64,000 nucleotides of DNA. Origin: Silene latifolia (Eukaryota; Streptophyta; Magnoliopsida; Caryophyllales; Caryophyllaceae). Position numbers and translations under genes: made by a program. Shown piece after piece: positions 10,507 through 21,334 of this stretch. The first letter of the stretch is position 1, and every line of letters starts with the position of its first letter. Location: the NCBI RefSeq assembly GCF_048544455.1, contig NC_133537.1, positions 311,525,738-311,589,737 of the forward strand. The letters are read 5' to 3'. The notes under the pieces are model-generated. The model was not told where the DNA came from. It worked only from the letters and a program-made list of their open reading frames with translations, and searched no databases.

Positions 10507-13500
10507 TTATGCAGTTGTAGCAAGTGACAGTATTTCCTTATAAACAACATTTCTTGTGTAATCGGATCTCGGTTGTTCTTCGGATGGCTTTGCCAATATC
10601 TTAACACACTTAGCTGTCTTAGCTCTAGACAAAGCAACATAAAGTTGCCCGTGAGAAAAAACTGGCTGCGGAAGATATATTCCCGTATAGTCTAGTGTTT
10701 GTCCTTGTGCTTTGTTGATGGTCATAGTAAAACATAACCTAAGAGGAAATTGAGATCTTGTAAAGGGTATGTAATACTTTTCATGTTCACTTGGTTTGAG
10801 TGGGATTCGTGGCAAGAAAACTCTCTTTCCTCTAAAGGGACCAGTAGCTATTTCAGCGTCAATTACATTTCTCTCAAATCATTTGCATATTAGCCGAGTA
10901 CCATTGCATAAGCCTTGTGGTGGATCAAGATTCCTGAGCAACATCCCTGGGCTATTGAGTTTTAAGTGTAGAATATGTGGTGGTAATCCATTTGGTGTCA
11001 AACTATTAAGAAACTCTTCATGTTGTCCTTGCTCACTTGTATCAACGGTTTTGTCAAAACTATGATATATATAAGATTCTCCTGGAAACTTGTTAATAAG
11101 AAGGTCATTGATATAGTCAACGTCTTCATTTTTTGGTGTAAGTATTGTTCTATTAACGTTGTCGGTATAGTAAGAAGTTTCAAAATCAGGAAATACATGG
11201 CTAATCAAAGTATTGAGCGAAGTAACGTCGTCAATATAGACTATTGTTAGTGAATTTGGTAGACTTATTATGTCGTCGTAGATGTATTGTTCATCTCCAT
11301 TACCAACACGTAATAAGTATTCTCCAAAAGAGGGGTCCAATTTGGGGCGCATATTCAGTCAACTTAAATTTTTTTAGTGTTTTCCAGAATTTTGATTTAA
11401 CTATACTCATATCTATTAAGTCTTCCTTTGTTGCCCTTGGAACAACTGGAAGTACCTGGCGAAAGTCGCCTCCAAAAACGACAACTTTCCCACCAAATGG
11501 CAAGGGGCAGTCCATCACATCGCGAAGCAAAACATCTAGTGCTTCCACGATTGTTTTTTTGGCCATTATGGCTTCATCCCATATGATAATTTTTGCTGCA
11601 CGTAAGAGCTTGCCTAATCCAATTTATTTACTTACGGTGCAGGCGCTGGTCTCGTCTATATTTATGGGTATTTTAAACCTGGAATGAGCAGTCCTAGCAA
11701 AGGGTAGGTTGGATGCAGCTACGCCTGAAGTGGCCGTAGGTAATGCAATAAAGCCCTTCGACCTCATGAATGCAAGAATAGCTCTATATAGATATGTTTT
11801 ACCCGTACTAGCAGGGCCGTCAATAAAAAAAATTGCAGGAGTATTTGAAAGTTTTGTTTTCGTAATAGAATCAAAAGTGTTTTTTGTTCTTTATTTAGAT
11901 TGGAAATGGTCATAAGTTCTTCTTCCGTAACCAAGATTCTTAGCTCTTCCTGGATTTCCTTGCAATAGTCATAATCCTCGAAACTATTTATGTCAAAATC
12001 TATAAATTTATAATCAGCTATATGTTTTCTCATTGATTCTAAAGCGGAACTAATTATTTGAGCGACTTTGCATCTTATTTGATCCTTTGTGAAGTTGTTA
12101 GTATAATTGAAGTCGTCGGACATAGCTTTCTCATATTTCTCCCACAGTTCCTTTGGGTTGCTCGGATCACAATAAACGAGAATGGTAGCAAATAATTGGC
12201 GTAAGGTAGAAGGCATTTGATATATGGCTGCTTCTTGTAAGCACAAATCTAAGTTGTTTTGAGACTCTAAGAAACCGTGTAGTAAAGAGGCTTCACGAAA
12301 TGAGGTCGTTTTTATGTTTTTAACAAAGAGGAGATCATCATAGCAAGTAGTTGTTCCAATATGATGTAATAGAATACGCAGATAATATCGTTCACCTTCA
12401 GTTGGATTAGCTGTGACAACTCTTTCAATAACGTCTTTTTTTTTGTCTTGGACACCACATTTTGTTTTTCTGATCCCACACAAATTCCTCCGGAAACTGT
12501 CTATATAATAGGTTTTTGGGATTCAATTTCAGCTTATTCATGTAAAAATATTGCGTTAACATAGTCTCCTTTCGTTGTTCATTGTGTATAATACTGTTTA
12601 AATTTTCTTCTTTGTGGAATGTTAAAAGTTGTTTTCCTTCCAAGTGAAGTTGTAGGCTTTGCACAGCGGGATACATTTCATTAAGTGGGAATTTAAATAT
12701 TCTCCACATAGCTTCCGGTGTAGATATCCATCTACCGGCTTGATATTGCTCTATTTCATCGATGTTTTCCGATGTCCTAATAGACGCTAAACCGAAAGCA
12801 ACACGATCATGACCTTTATATATATATATACTTGTACAAATATATATTTGATTGCCTTTATTGTAGAACAGACTTCGACATTTATATGACAGTCATATTT
12901 AGCAAGTAGATATGGATTATATGGGATCACCCATCTGTTGTCTAAGGTGCAGCGTCTCACAGTTACCGTTTTCCCGTCATCTCTTCGTCTATACAAGGGA
13001 TATGAATTCTTTGTATGTGTAGTTGTTGAGTAGAACGATTTAGGATATTTATTCTTGCACTTACCTTCGTTTGACATGCATACGTTGTTTGGTTTTAATT
13101 TTCCATACGGGCCATGCATCATATGTTTGACAACGGTTGTATATAAGTGCGGGTTTAATTCTTCATTTGGTATCTCAGCACATACAAATTTATCGTAAGT
13201 TTCAGGTGATGTAAGTTTATGAGAGGACTTTAAAATTAAAAGGAAATGTACGTGAGGTAGGCCTCTTTTTTGAAATTCAACTACATATGTGTATGCTACA
13301 ACAGGGCCGAAAAGTTGTTTCTTTAATAAATCTGATTTTAGCTCTCCTAGTTTAGCCTTGAAAACACGTGCAACCAAATCTGGCCGGTTCTGTACTTCGT
13401 TGTTATACGTAAGTTCTTTGATGATTTCAGGCCAATTAGGATTACAAGTCATAGTTATAAACAAATCTGGTTTTCCAAAATGTTGTACTAATTTCATCGC

Positions 13501-15460
13501 GTCAACGTAACGTTTTATCATATCCCTTGGACCGCCGATAAATGAGGATGGTAAAATTATTCGTATTCCTATTTTAAATCCTTTATATTCTCCCATAGCT
13601 ATATTATCTACTATTCCTTGGTATATTTCGGCTCTATTTTCATCTTGTTTATAACGGAAAAAATCTAGCCTTGTTGCCTCAAGTTTGATATACATGTCAA
13701 CTACATATTGTTGCAGTAAACGACCACAATGTAGTAATATTGAGGTACTTTGCACTCTTATTTGTAATTTGTAGCAGTAATACTCTCGACATGAAACCAT
13801 GCGCCTTTTTCTTCTACCCTTTGAAGCTGGCATGAAAAGGACACAAAGGGTTTGAGGGTACAGTAAATGGATCTGCATAAGTAGCAAAGCTAAAAAATGC
13901 TTGCGAAAGAAAAGCGTACCAATTTCTTCGCTGAGTAGGAGGTCAGTTGCCGAACTAAAATTGTGAGGATCTATGGGTGCAACAACATCATAAGGCGATC
14001 GGCCGCTGGCGTGGTCAAGTTTAGCAATTCCTTGGTGCCACCCGATTTCACCATATGGAAATAGCAAGGGATATTGCAGTGGATCGTAGCAGCCGTAGTA
14101 ATGTTGTACTCTACAGCTATGGCCGCTATGACTATGCACAATAATATTTCGCTCCCTATATTCTTCACCCTCACCTTCAACCCATATCGCCGCAACTTGA
14201 GAGGCACTGGGTTGATTAAAAGTGCGTTGATCTAACTCGAAATGAGTTCTGATTATTATCTCGTGGTTCGGTAGAGCAGGGACGTTTTGTAGACTTCGAA
14301 AGAAGTTTTCATAAGTATTAACCTTCAGTATTTCCATAATTTTAATGATGATTTGCACATCTAACATAGGAGATGCAAGCAGGCGGTTTTCAATTTCATG
14401 CTCGGTGTCGTAGAAATAAAGTTGCAAATATTTGGGGTAAGCCTCAATCGGGAATAAGTCATTTATAAAGTGATATACCTGACCTTGTACTCTGAAGGTA
14501 TATATTCCTTTGTTGCTTGTGAATAATTCTTTGTCGTAATGAACACCAAACGACGTAAAAGCGAAAGCATTGTTGTAGAAGCGAACATGTTTAAAAAACA
14601 TACCTGTTTCGCTAGATCTGGATAAAAATATGTCAAAGAGCTCAGCCGGAGGGTAATTATCAATTAGTGTTACAGTTCCAGCTGAACAACAAAAACCCTT
14701 TGGTTCTCGGTGGAATTTTGTTGCACCACAGAAGTGGCATGTTGTAGTGTCTGGAAATTTATAGGCTTCCCTTGGAACGTTAAAGCATTGTCGTCTGTTT
14801 CCTATTACATTTCTTGCGACTATATTTTTCTTGTTGTGGTGATATTCATTAAGTAGGTTTTGGTGTGGCTGGGAAAATGGTTCAGATGTTTGACATACGA
14901 TATTCGAGGATGATCCTACTTCGAAGATGCTAAAGTATGTTGTCTGCTCCTTGTCTCTGCGCTGATTATCTTTGTGTGGAATTTCGCTAATTTTCTCTTT
15001 CATTTTTTTCCTTCTATAGTAACTCTTTCTTTGTTTCTTCCTTACTTCACATTTTATTTCCTCGGATAAATTTTCATACCATGTTCTTTTTTTTTTCGTT
15101 TCTTTTAAGCCTAACGTCTACGGTTGAAACTGTTTTCAAGGTTGTTCCTACTTCGAAGACGCTATAGTACGCCAGTTGCATCTTTCCTTTATTTTGTTCA
15201 TCTTGTTCCCGTACTTCATGGTGGTTGTGAATAAAGTTGGCTTTTTTTCTAAGTGATTGCTCTTTATTAGCTAACTTCCTTTTGTAGTACGACTCTTTTT
15301 GTTTTGTTTTTTTTTTGCATTTGTAATTTTTTTTTCGCTACAGAGATTCATATACCATTTCCTTTTACTTGCATTCTTTTCTGATCTGTTTTCCTCTGAT
15401 GTATACATATGGATGTCTATAGCACAACAAACTTAAATGTACAATAAAGCGTAAAAAAAA
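10507..15460 (-). pseudogene. Helitron Rep/helicase (Rep HUH nuclease plus PIF1-type helicase), frameshifted
   Basis: The longest open segment (15003-12787) carries a Helitron-like N-terminal domain with a Cys/His motif (CHFCGATKFHREPKGFCC near residue 92), then the Rep region. This includes the HUH signature GLPHVHFLLIL (about 13240-13265) and the lead-in to the two-tyrosine motif at about 12815-12840. The helicase follows: Walker A GPASTGKTY (about 11795-11818), Walker B IIIWDEA (about 11565-11585), GGDFRQVLPV (about 11450-11480) and the C-terminal INKAQGQTLDYTGIYLP..VALSRA (about 10620-10715). The frame is lost in a TA repeat near 12820, T-runs at 12436-12444 and 11880-11885, and near 11350. 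A TGA lies at 10879-10881. N-terminal coding sense extends upstream of 15003 across an A-run to about 15460. It would nick and unwind donor DNA for rolling-circle transposition; this copy cannot make a full protein. Confidence 0.85.
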
Positions 15461-16882
15461 ATATATAGTATAGGAAGAATAACAAACCTGGTAACAGAAG
15501 GTAAGAGTCTTTTTATGAAGCTATGAGAAGAGCGTAGAACAAAACGGCTACTATTTAATAATTAATCTAGACAAAGAAAATTTTGGTTAGTGTTTTCTAA
15601 TCCGTGTAGCACATCTGCAACTGAACATTAAAATTTCAGCGAAAATTAATACTACAAGACGCTCAACAAATGATTAAACAAAACAACTCCTTTAGACATT
15701 TGCTCAAACACCTTATAGGCATGTTCTCAGTAAACATATACAAAGATAAATATAGTTCAGTAAGAGGATTATACATCTGATGTATTACCTCCAATTCTAT
15801 AGTTTTTGAGTATTCTAATCAAGTTTTTGAGTTTTATTTTAAAGTTTTTGAGTTTTACTATAAAGTTTCTGAGTTTATTCACTTAAAAATTAAGCTCTAA
15901 AAAATTATAATAAAACTCAAAAATATTACATATTAGTTTAGTTAAATTTGAGTTTTGACGGAAAAAATATTAAAATCTAACTTATAAACTTTAATATGCT
16001 CAAAAAAATATACATATACTCAAAAACAAATAAAGTTTGAGGCAATAAGCTAAAAAAAATACATATATGCTCAAAAAATAAAAAAGTTGGATGTAGTACA
16101 TCCGATGTATGTTCCTTTTTCTCTCCACCATACCCGAAATCTCGAAAGAAATTCGTCCCATATTAGTTTGAACAGGTCTTTGTTAAGTACAAAAGCGTAG
16201 AAGACGAACGTTAAAATTTCAGCGAAAATTAATAATGCAAGACGCTCAGCAAATGATTAAAGGAAACAATTCCTTTCAGACATTTATACAAACACCTTAT
16301 AGGCATGTTCTCAATAAACATATACAAAGATAAATATAGTCCACCATACCCGAAATCTCGAAAGAAATTCGTCCCATATTAGTTTGAACAGGTATTTGTT
16401 AAGTACAAAATCGTAGAAGACGAAGTTAATTTTTTCCTATATATGAATTGACAGCATCCCATTACCTATATCTCAAATAAATACAGTTCGTCTTAGTTTT
16501 TCATAAAGGCCAGATAGTAAAAGAGACAGACAGTGAATAACTACGCCATCGATAACACAAGTAAAGCGAAAAAGAAAAACACATTTATTATAAAGTAAGT
16601 AGAAGAACAATATAAAGGAGTAAACCGTGTAGACTTACATATGCCTAAACTGAAGATATTCAAAGTAGCAGAAGACGGTGAAAATTTACAGAGGACACAA
16701 TGGTACAGTAAGGTAGATGAACGTTGAGCAGGGATGGAATTAATTTAATTTGTTGTATATGGGATAAGGATCCATGAAAGTTTCTTAGTCATTCAGCAAG
16801 GTGGCAATTTGTAGTCTATTTAGATACATGTGTCATGTAAGGGAATAATTTGGAAATAAACAATGTTTACATTACACCCGTA
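15461..16882. other. Helitron 5' non-coding region with internal duplications
   Basis: No gene is visible. A block at about 15625-15760 (aaaatttcagcgaaaattaat .. ataggcatgttctca) is repeated at about 16209-16341. A block at 16126-16208 (ccaccatacccgaaatctcg) is repeated at 16341-16424. Between them, 15770-16110 is an AT-rich insert rich in tttttgagtttta units and flanked by acatctgatgta / tacatccgatgta, perhaps a separate small element. Confidence 0.6.
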
Positions 16883-17002
16883 CTCCCTTCGTCCCGGTCA
16901 TTTGTTGTCCTTTGATTTTTTCACAAAGACTAAAGAAAAAGGAGGGCGCCAATTACTCACCACAAAATGGATAAGGACAACAAATGACCGGGACGGAGGA
17001 AG
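16883..17002. mobile_element. Stowaway-type (Tc1/mariner) MITE inside the Helitron
   Basis: The element begins CTCCCTTCGTCCCGGTCA and ends in its inverted copy (tgaccgggacggaggaag), with TA on both sides (16881-16882 and 17003-17004). It is 120 bp and non-coding. It must have inserted after or into the Helitron 5' region. Confidence 0.85.
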
Positions 17003-17239
17003 TATTTTATATAGGGTCTATAAGAGGGAAATAAACAATGTCTAAATTACACCCATATTTTATACAGGGTATATGAGGGGCAAATTTGTCAGGTGGTAAA
17101 GTTGGAGGAAAGGACAAAGGTGAAATTGCGGAATAGGAAAACCTATGCAAAGTCTGCCAAATTTACGCAAACTACTTGTTTTAGTCAACCATCACCCTTT
17201 TTTATATAGGTAATAGGATATACTAATAATAATGGTATT

Positions 17240-17463
17240 TGTTATAATGAAAACTCACGTCCCACTTCGATAGTGTAAAGGCGAAAAATCATCTTTATAA
17301 GTGTCCAGAGAATATAATAGTACGAGGCCTTTTGATAAGGAGCCTAAATAAAAGTAAATCCGCGAGGGTTTGGCCCAAAGCGGCCAATAACGTACTATTA
17401 TGGACAGTGAACACCGACATAGCAGCGGCCCAACAGAAGGGTATCAACGCTTCCGGACAACAA
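17240..17463 (+). repeat. 5' LTR of the TRIM-like element
   Basis: Starts TGTTATAATG; the paired LTR at 21112 starts TGTTAGGGTG. Shared internal block: atagtacgaggccttttg. The differences between the two LTRs show the insertion is not recent. Confidence 0.8.
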
Positions 17464-17465
17464 GT

Positions 17466-17477
17466 GGTATCCGAGCT
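17466..17477 (+). other. Primer-binding site of the TRIM-like element
   Basis: tggtatccgagc differs at one position from tggtatcagagc, the complement of initiator tRNA-Met used by many plant LTR elements. It lies 2 bases after the LTR end. Confidence 0.65.
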
Positions 17478-18775
17478 CAAGGTTAAACTTGGGCCTAGGC
17501 CCTACATCGTACAAATGGAGGAGCTTGGAGAGCGGAACAGATAGCATTCGCGAGTCATGGACGCATGGGCCCGATCTGGCAGAATGTTTGCAAATCTCAA
17601 GTCCATGGATGGTATGTTGGTGAAGCATCGAGTAAGGTTTGAATTTTGAAAGTAGGAGCCTTGAGCAAGCCCGATCCGATCCAGGGCTAAATGGATGAAA
17701 GGCCCCATAGGTCTTGACTCTTGTGGGACAAAGACCGTTTGTGTACTTGAATTGTTGATCATGTGGACCCTCATCAGGTTGAATTGGGTGCCATAGGTCT
17801 GGTGGGTCCTTTCCAGGTTGAATGCCAAGGACCATTGTGTTCTAGGACTTCTAAAATGGCAGACCCAATCCAGGGTATATTAGAGGCAGAGGAGTTCGAT
17901 GTACAAGTGTAGCTCGTTCCGAAGAAGCTAACACTACAAGAAATCCTATTTCGGGCGACTACAAATGGCGACTGAAAAAAATAGTAGCTAATTTGGCGAC
18001 TGAAAAAAATTTCGGGCGACTGAAATTAGTCGCTAAGTTGGCGACTACCAAAATCCTTCGAATTATTGGACTGGCGATCGATTTTCAGAAAAAGGGCGAT
18101 GAAATCGCCGCCAAATTGGCGACTACCCCTTTTCTGTCGCCAATTTCAGTCGCCCGCTCAACGAATATGATACACACGCAGATCCTTTCTCCCCTCTCTC
18201 ATACTTTACCAAAAATCTAAAACACACAAAATAACTCAACCGCAAAGGCGAAATCCGACTTGTACCCGACCACCACTCCGACCACTACTCCGACCACCGC
18301 TTCGACCACTGCTCCGACCATCATTACTGTGACGACAAGGTTCATCCTCTCCCTTATTTCGGTTCATCCAAGGTATAATTTCTTTGTCTTAAATTTCAAT
18401 TACTTTGTTTAATTTTAGATTATTTTGTTATTGTAACTAGTATTAGGATGATTTGATATGTTTATATAAGTATTTGTGTTGATTATTAGGTTTTTAATTG
18501 TAATTTAATTAGGTTTTGGTGAAATTGAGATTAAGGGTTGTGTAAATTGGGGGTTTTGATAGTGATGATTGTGTTGTTGATTTTGATTAATATTAGTTTT
18601 GTTAGTTTTGTTGATTTTGTTTATTGTTTAGTGAATTAGTATAATGTTAGTAAGGTGGAAGTTATTATATGTTAGTAATGTTGAATATAGTAAGTTAGTA
18701 TAAAGTTTTGTTTTTTAAAGGTAGTAAATTATTTTAATTAGTTTGATGTGGAGTATTGTTTTTTAAAGGTATTAG

Positions 18776-18905
18776 TATAGTTAGTATAATTTTAGTTAAT
18801 TAGTATAAATTAGTATAATTTTAGTTAATTAGTATAAATTAGTATAATTTTAGTTAAGTATAAATTAGTATAATATTAGTTAATTAATATAATTTTAGTT
18901 AATTA
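18776..18905. repeat. AT-rich tandem repeat in the CACTA leader
   Basis: About four copies of a 28-30 bp unit around agtataattttagttaatt. The stretch 18220-18984 is T-rich and non-coding apart from this. Confidence 0.65.
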
Positions 18906-18984
18906 GTTTGTATGGATTATTATTGTTAAAGGTGGTTCTATGTTTTATTGTTAAAATTATGGTTTATATATTATTTAGATTAAA

Positions 18985-20905
18985 ATGAAGAGATTGGAAC
19001 GTGGATGGATGTACGAAGAAAGAGTAGATAAGAAGAGACGTCCTACCGCTAGATTTATAAAGAGGGTTCGTGGATTTATTGAATTTGCTAAACAAAATGA
19101 TGAATATGATTTGGTAGAAAATAAACTTAGATGTCCTTGTACTAAATGCAAAAACGTGAAATATCTACATGACATAGAGGTAGAAGAACATCTTTATACA
19201 AATGGGTTTTGTCCAAACTATTACAATTGGATTTCTCATGGAGAAGCATATTCTCCCGAACAACCTCAAATCCAACAAAATGAGAACCCATATAGAGATA
19301 TGGTTGTTGATGCCTTTGAGTCTAATATTTTCAATAATGACGATCATCTTGCAATGAATGAAGAAGAACCACCAAATCCACAAGCAAAAGTCTTTTTTGA
19401 CATGTTAAAAGCTTCTGAACAACCATTATATGAAGGGAGCAAAATGTCATTGTTACAAGCCGCCTCTAGGATAGTAACGGTGAAATGTGAGTTTAATATG
19501 CCATTTAATGCCGCTGATGCCATTGCTTCTTTGCTTGAGGATGCTCTCCCCGAAAATAATGTCATGACCCGAAGTTCCTACAATACCAAACAAATCATTA
19601 AAGGTCTTCAACTTCCGCATCAAAAGATTGATGCATGTCCCGAAGGATGTATGCTCTTTTGGAAAGATGATGCTTTCCTTGAAAAGTGCAAGAAATGTCA
19701 AAGAGATAGATATGAGACAAGGGAGGGAGATATTGTTTTGAGGGGAAAAAAGGCAACAAGGGTTGTAAGAGAGGTGGAAAGAGTAAGAAACCAATATCAA
19801 TAAACCCGCCATTAATTTACTTTCCACTCGCTCCAAGACTTCAAAGAATGTATGCAACAAAAAATATTGCCGAACAAATGAGATGGCACAAGGAAAATCC
19901 TCGTACTCCGGGAAAGATGTGTCATCCGAGTGATGGGGAAGAATGGAAGCGTTTTGATATGATCTATCCTGATTTTGCCGATGAACCCCATGAATGCGAC
20001 TTGGCTTGTGTCACGGATGGGTTTTCTCCATTCGATCGTTTGGTAAGCCTTATTCATGTTGGCCTGTAATGGTCACTCCATACAACTTACCACCTTGGTT
20101 GTGCTTGAAAAAACAATTTATCTTCCTGTCACTTATTATTCCGGTCCAAAAATCCAAAAAGTAATTTAGATGTTTATTTACAACCATTGGTGGAAGAGTT
20201 GAAACATTTGTGGGAAGTTGGTGTGGAAACATATGATGTGTCCAAAAGGCAAAATTTTCAACTAAGAGCTTCACTTTTATGGACAATAAATGATTTTCCC
20301 GCTTATGGAATGTTATCGGGTTGGTCTCATCTTGGGCAAAAGGCATGTCCTTGTTGCATGGAAGAGAGTAAAGCATTTTATCTCCCTAATTACAAGAAAA
20401 TAAGTTGGTTTGATTGTCATAGACACTTCTTATCGGAAAGACATGGACATAGGAGGAACAAGAAAGCTTTCTTAAAAGGTAAAGAGTGCGTGACGATACT
20501 CCGGATCGACTTCCGGGGGATGAGATATGGGAGTTGATTTGTGATTTTCCAACTACTGTTGATGGTACAGAAGAAGAGTTTAAGAGTTGAAAAAAAAATG
20601 GTTGGTTTAAAAGAAGCATTTTTTGGGACCTTCCGTATTGGAAAACAATGTTAATTAGGCACAACTTGGATGTAATGCACATAGAGAAAATTTTTTTTGA
20701 GCTACTGATTCATACGATTATGGATGTAGAAGGAAAGTCATGTGATACAATTGCTGCAAGAAAAGATATAAAGAAATTTTGTGACCGTCCCAAATTGCAC
20801 ATTCGGAAAGACGGGTCAAAGCCAACATCCATTTTTACTCTTGACAAAGCTCAAAGGAAGGTATTGTGTGAGTGGGTACGAAAGTTGAAGTGTAAGGACA
20901 CATAG
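18985..20905 (+). pseudogene. TNP2-like CACTA transposase, frameshifted
   Basis: The first open frame (18985-19803, 272 codons) begins with a transposase-associated domain (MYEERVDKKRR .. CPCTKCKN .. HLYTNGFCPNYYNWISHGE). It continues into the transposase_21 region (CPEGCMLFWKD, then CKKCQRDRYE). The reading frame shifts near 19785 (LAPRLQRMYATKNIAEQMRW in the next frame), again near 20055 (SCWPVMVTPYNLPPWLC), and again near 20165 (DVYLQPLVEELKHLWEVG). The core continues as NDFPAYGMLSGWSHLGQKACP (20290-20350) and LDVMHIEKIFFELL (20665-20710). Several indels and stops make it non-functional, and the C-terminal part is absent. Confidence 0.85.
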
Positions 20906-21111
20906 ACATGCAGGACCAACAGAATGTGAGAGCGGCGACATGTGGTGCAAACATGGCTAGGTAGTGGCATAGTGTCTCGGCTCATGGAAGGCTATCAAGA
21001 CATGGTAATGCTTGGGGGTCTCTAGAGATTGGTTGGGGCTGTGCGGTGTGGGAGTCTCCATGGAGGTCAATGTCTGAGTTAAGATGATGGTCCTTAATTT
21101 GAGGGGAGGAT

Positions 21112-21329
21112 TGTTAGGGTGTAAACTTACATCCCACATCGATAATGTAAAAGTGAAAGATCATCTTTATAAGTGTCCAAAGAACATAATAGTACGAGGC
21201 CTTTTGGGAAGAAGCCCATGAGTAAATCCGTGAGGGCTTAGCACAAAGCGGACAATATCGTACTATTATGGACATTGGACACCGACACAGCAAAGGCCCA
21301 ACAGAAGGGTATCAACGCTTCCACACAAA
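21112..21329 (+). repeat. 3' LTR of the TRIM-like element
   Basis: Pairs with 17240-17463; see the parent element. It follows a purine-rich tract at 21101-21110 and is followed by the target copy gtatt. Confidence 0.8.
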
Positions 21330-21334
21330 GTATT

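Larger units (their letters stand above)
7780..17218 (-). mobile_element. Helitron with both ends visible (~9.4 kb, minus strand)
   Basis: On the minus strand the element begins TCCTATTACCTATATAAAA (5' TC end, from 17218 downward) and ends CTAG (7783-7780). A short GC-rich hairpin sits just inside the 3' end: acgtgc ttc gcacgt at 7792-7806. The neighbouring host bases are A at the 5' side and T at the 3' side, so insertion was between A and T with no target duplication, as is typical of Helitrons. It encodes a Rep/helicase (about 10507-15460) and an RPA-like protein (8243-10340), both on the minus strand and both broken. The structure is that of an autonomous-type element that has since lost coding capacity. 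Confidence 0.85.
17932..20905 (+). mobile_element. CACTA (En/Spm) element, 3' end missing
   Basis: It starts with the canonical CACTACAAGAAA terminus at 17932. Subterminal repeats follow (17954-18160) built from ggcgactgaaa / tttcagtcgcc in both orientations, the usual binding sites for a CACTA-encoded TNPA-like protein. A TNP2-like transposase remnant occupies 18985-20905. No inverted terminus (tttcttgtagtg) precedes the return to TRIM sequence near 20900, so the right end was deleted. Confidence 0.8.
17240..21329 (+). mobile_element. TRIM-like LTR retrotransposon invaded by a CACTA element
   Basis: Two ~220-bp direct LTRs (17240-17463 and 21112-21329) share long blocks, for example catctttataagtgtcca and cagaagggtatcaacgctt. 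A PBS-like sequence tggtatccgagc follows the left LTR (17466-17477), and a purine tract (gaggggagga, 21101-21110) precedes the right LTR. The pentamer gtatt flanks the whole element (17235-17239 and 21330-21334), a perfect target duplication. The internal sequence that belongs to it (about 17478-17931 and 20897-21098) is short and non-coding, so it is a terminal-repeat retrotransposon in miniature, mobilised in trans. Confidence 0.8.
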
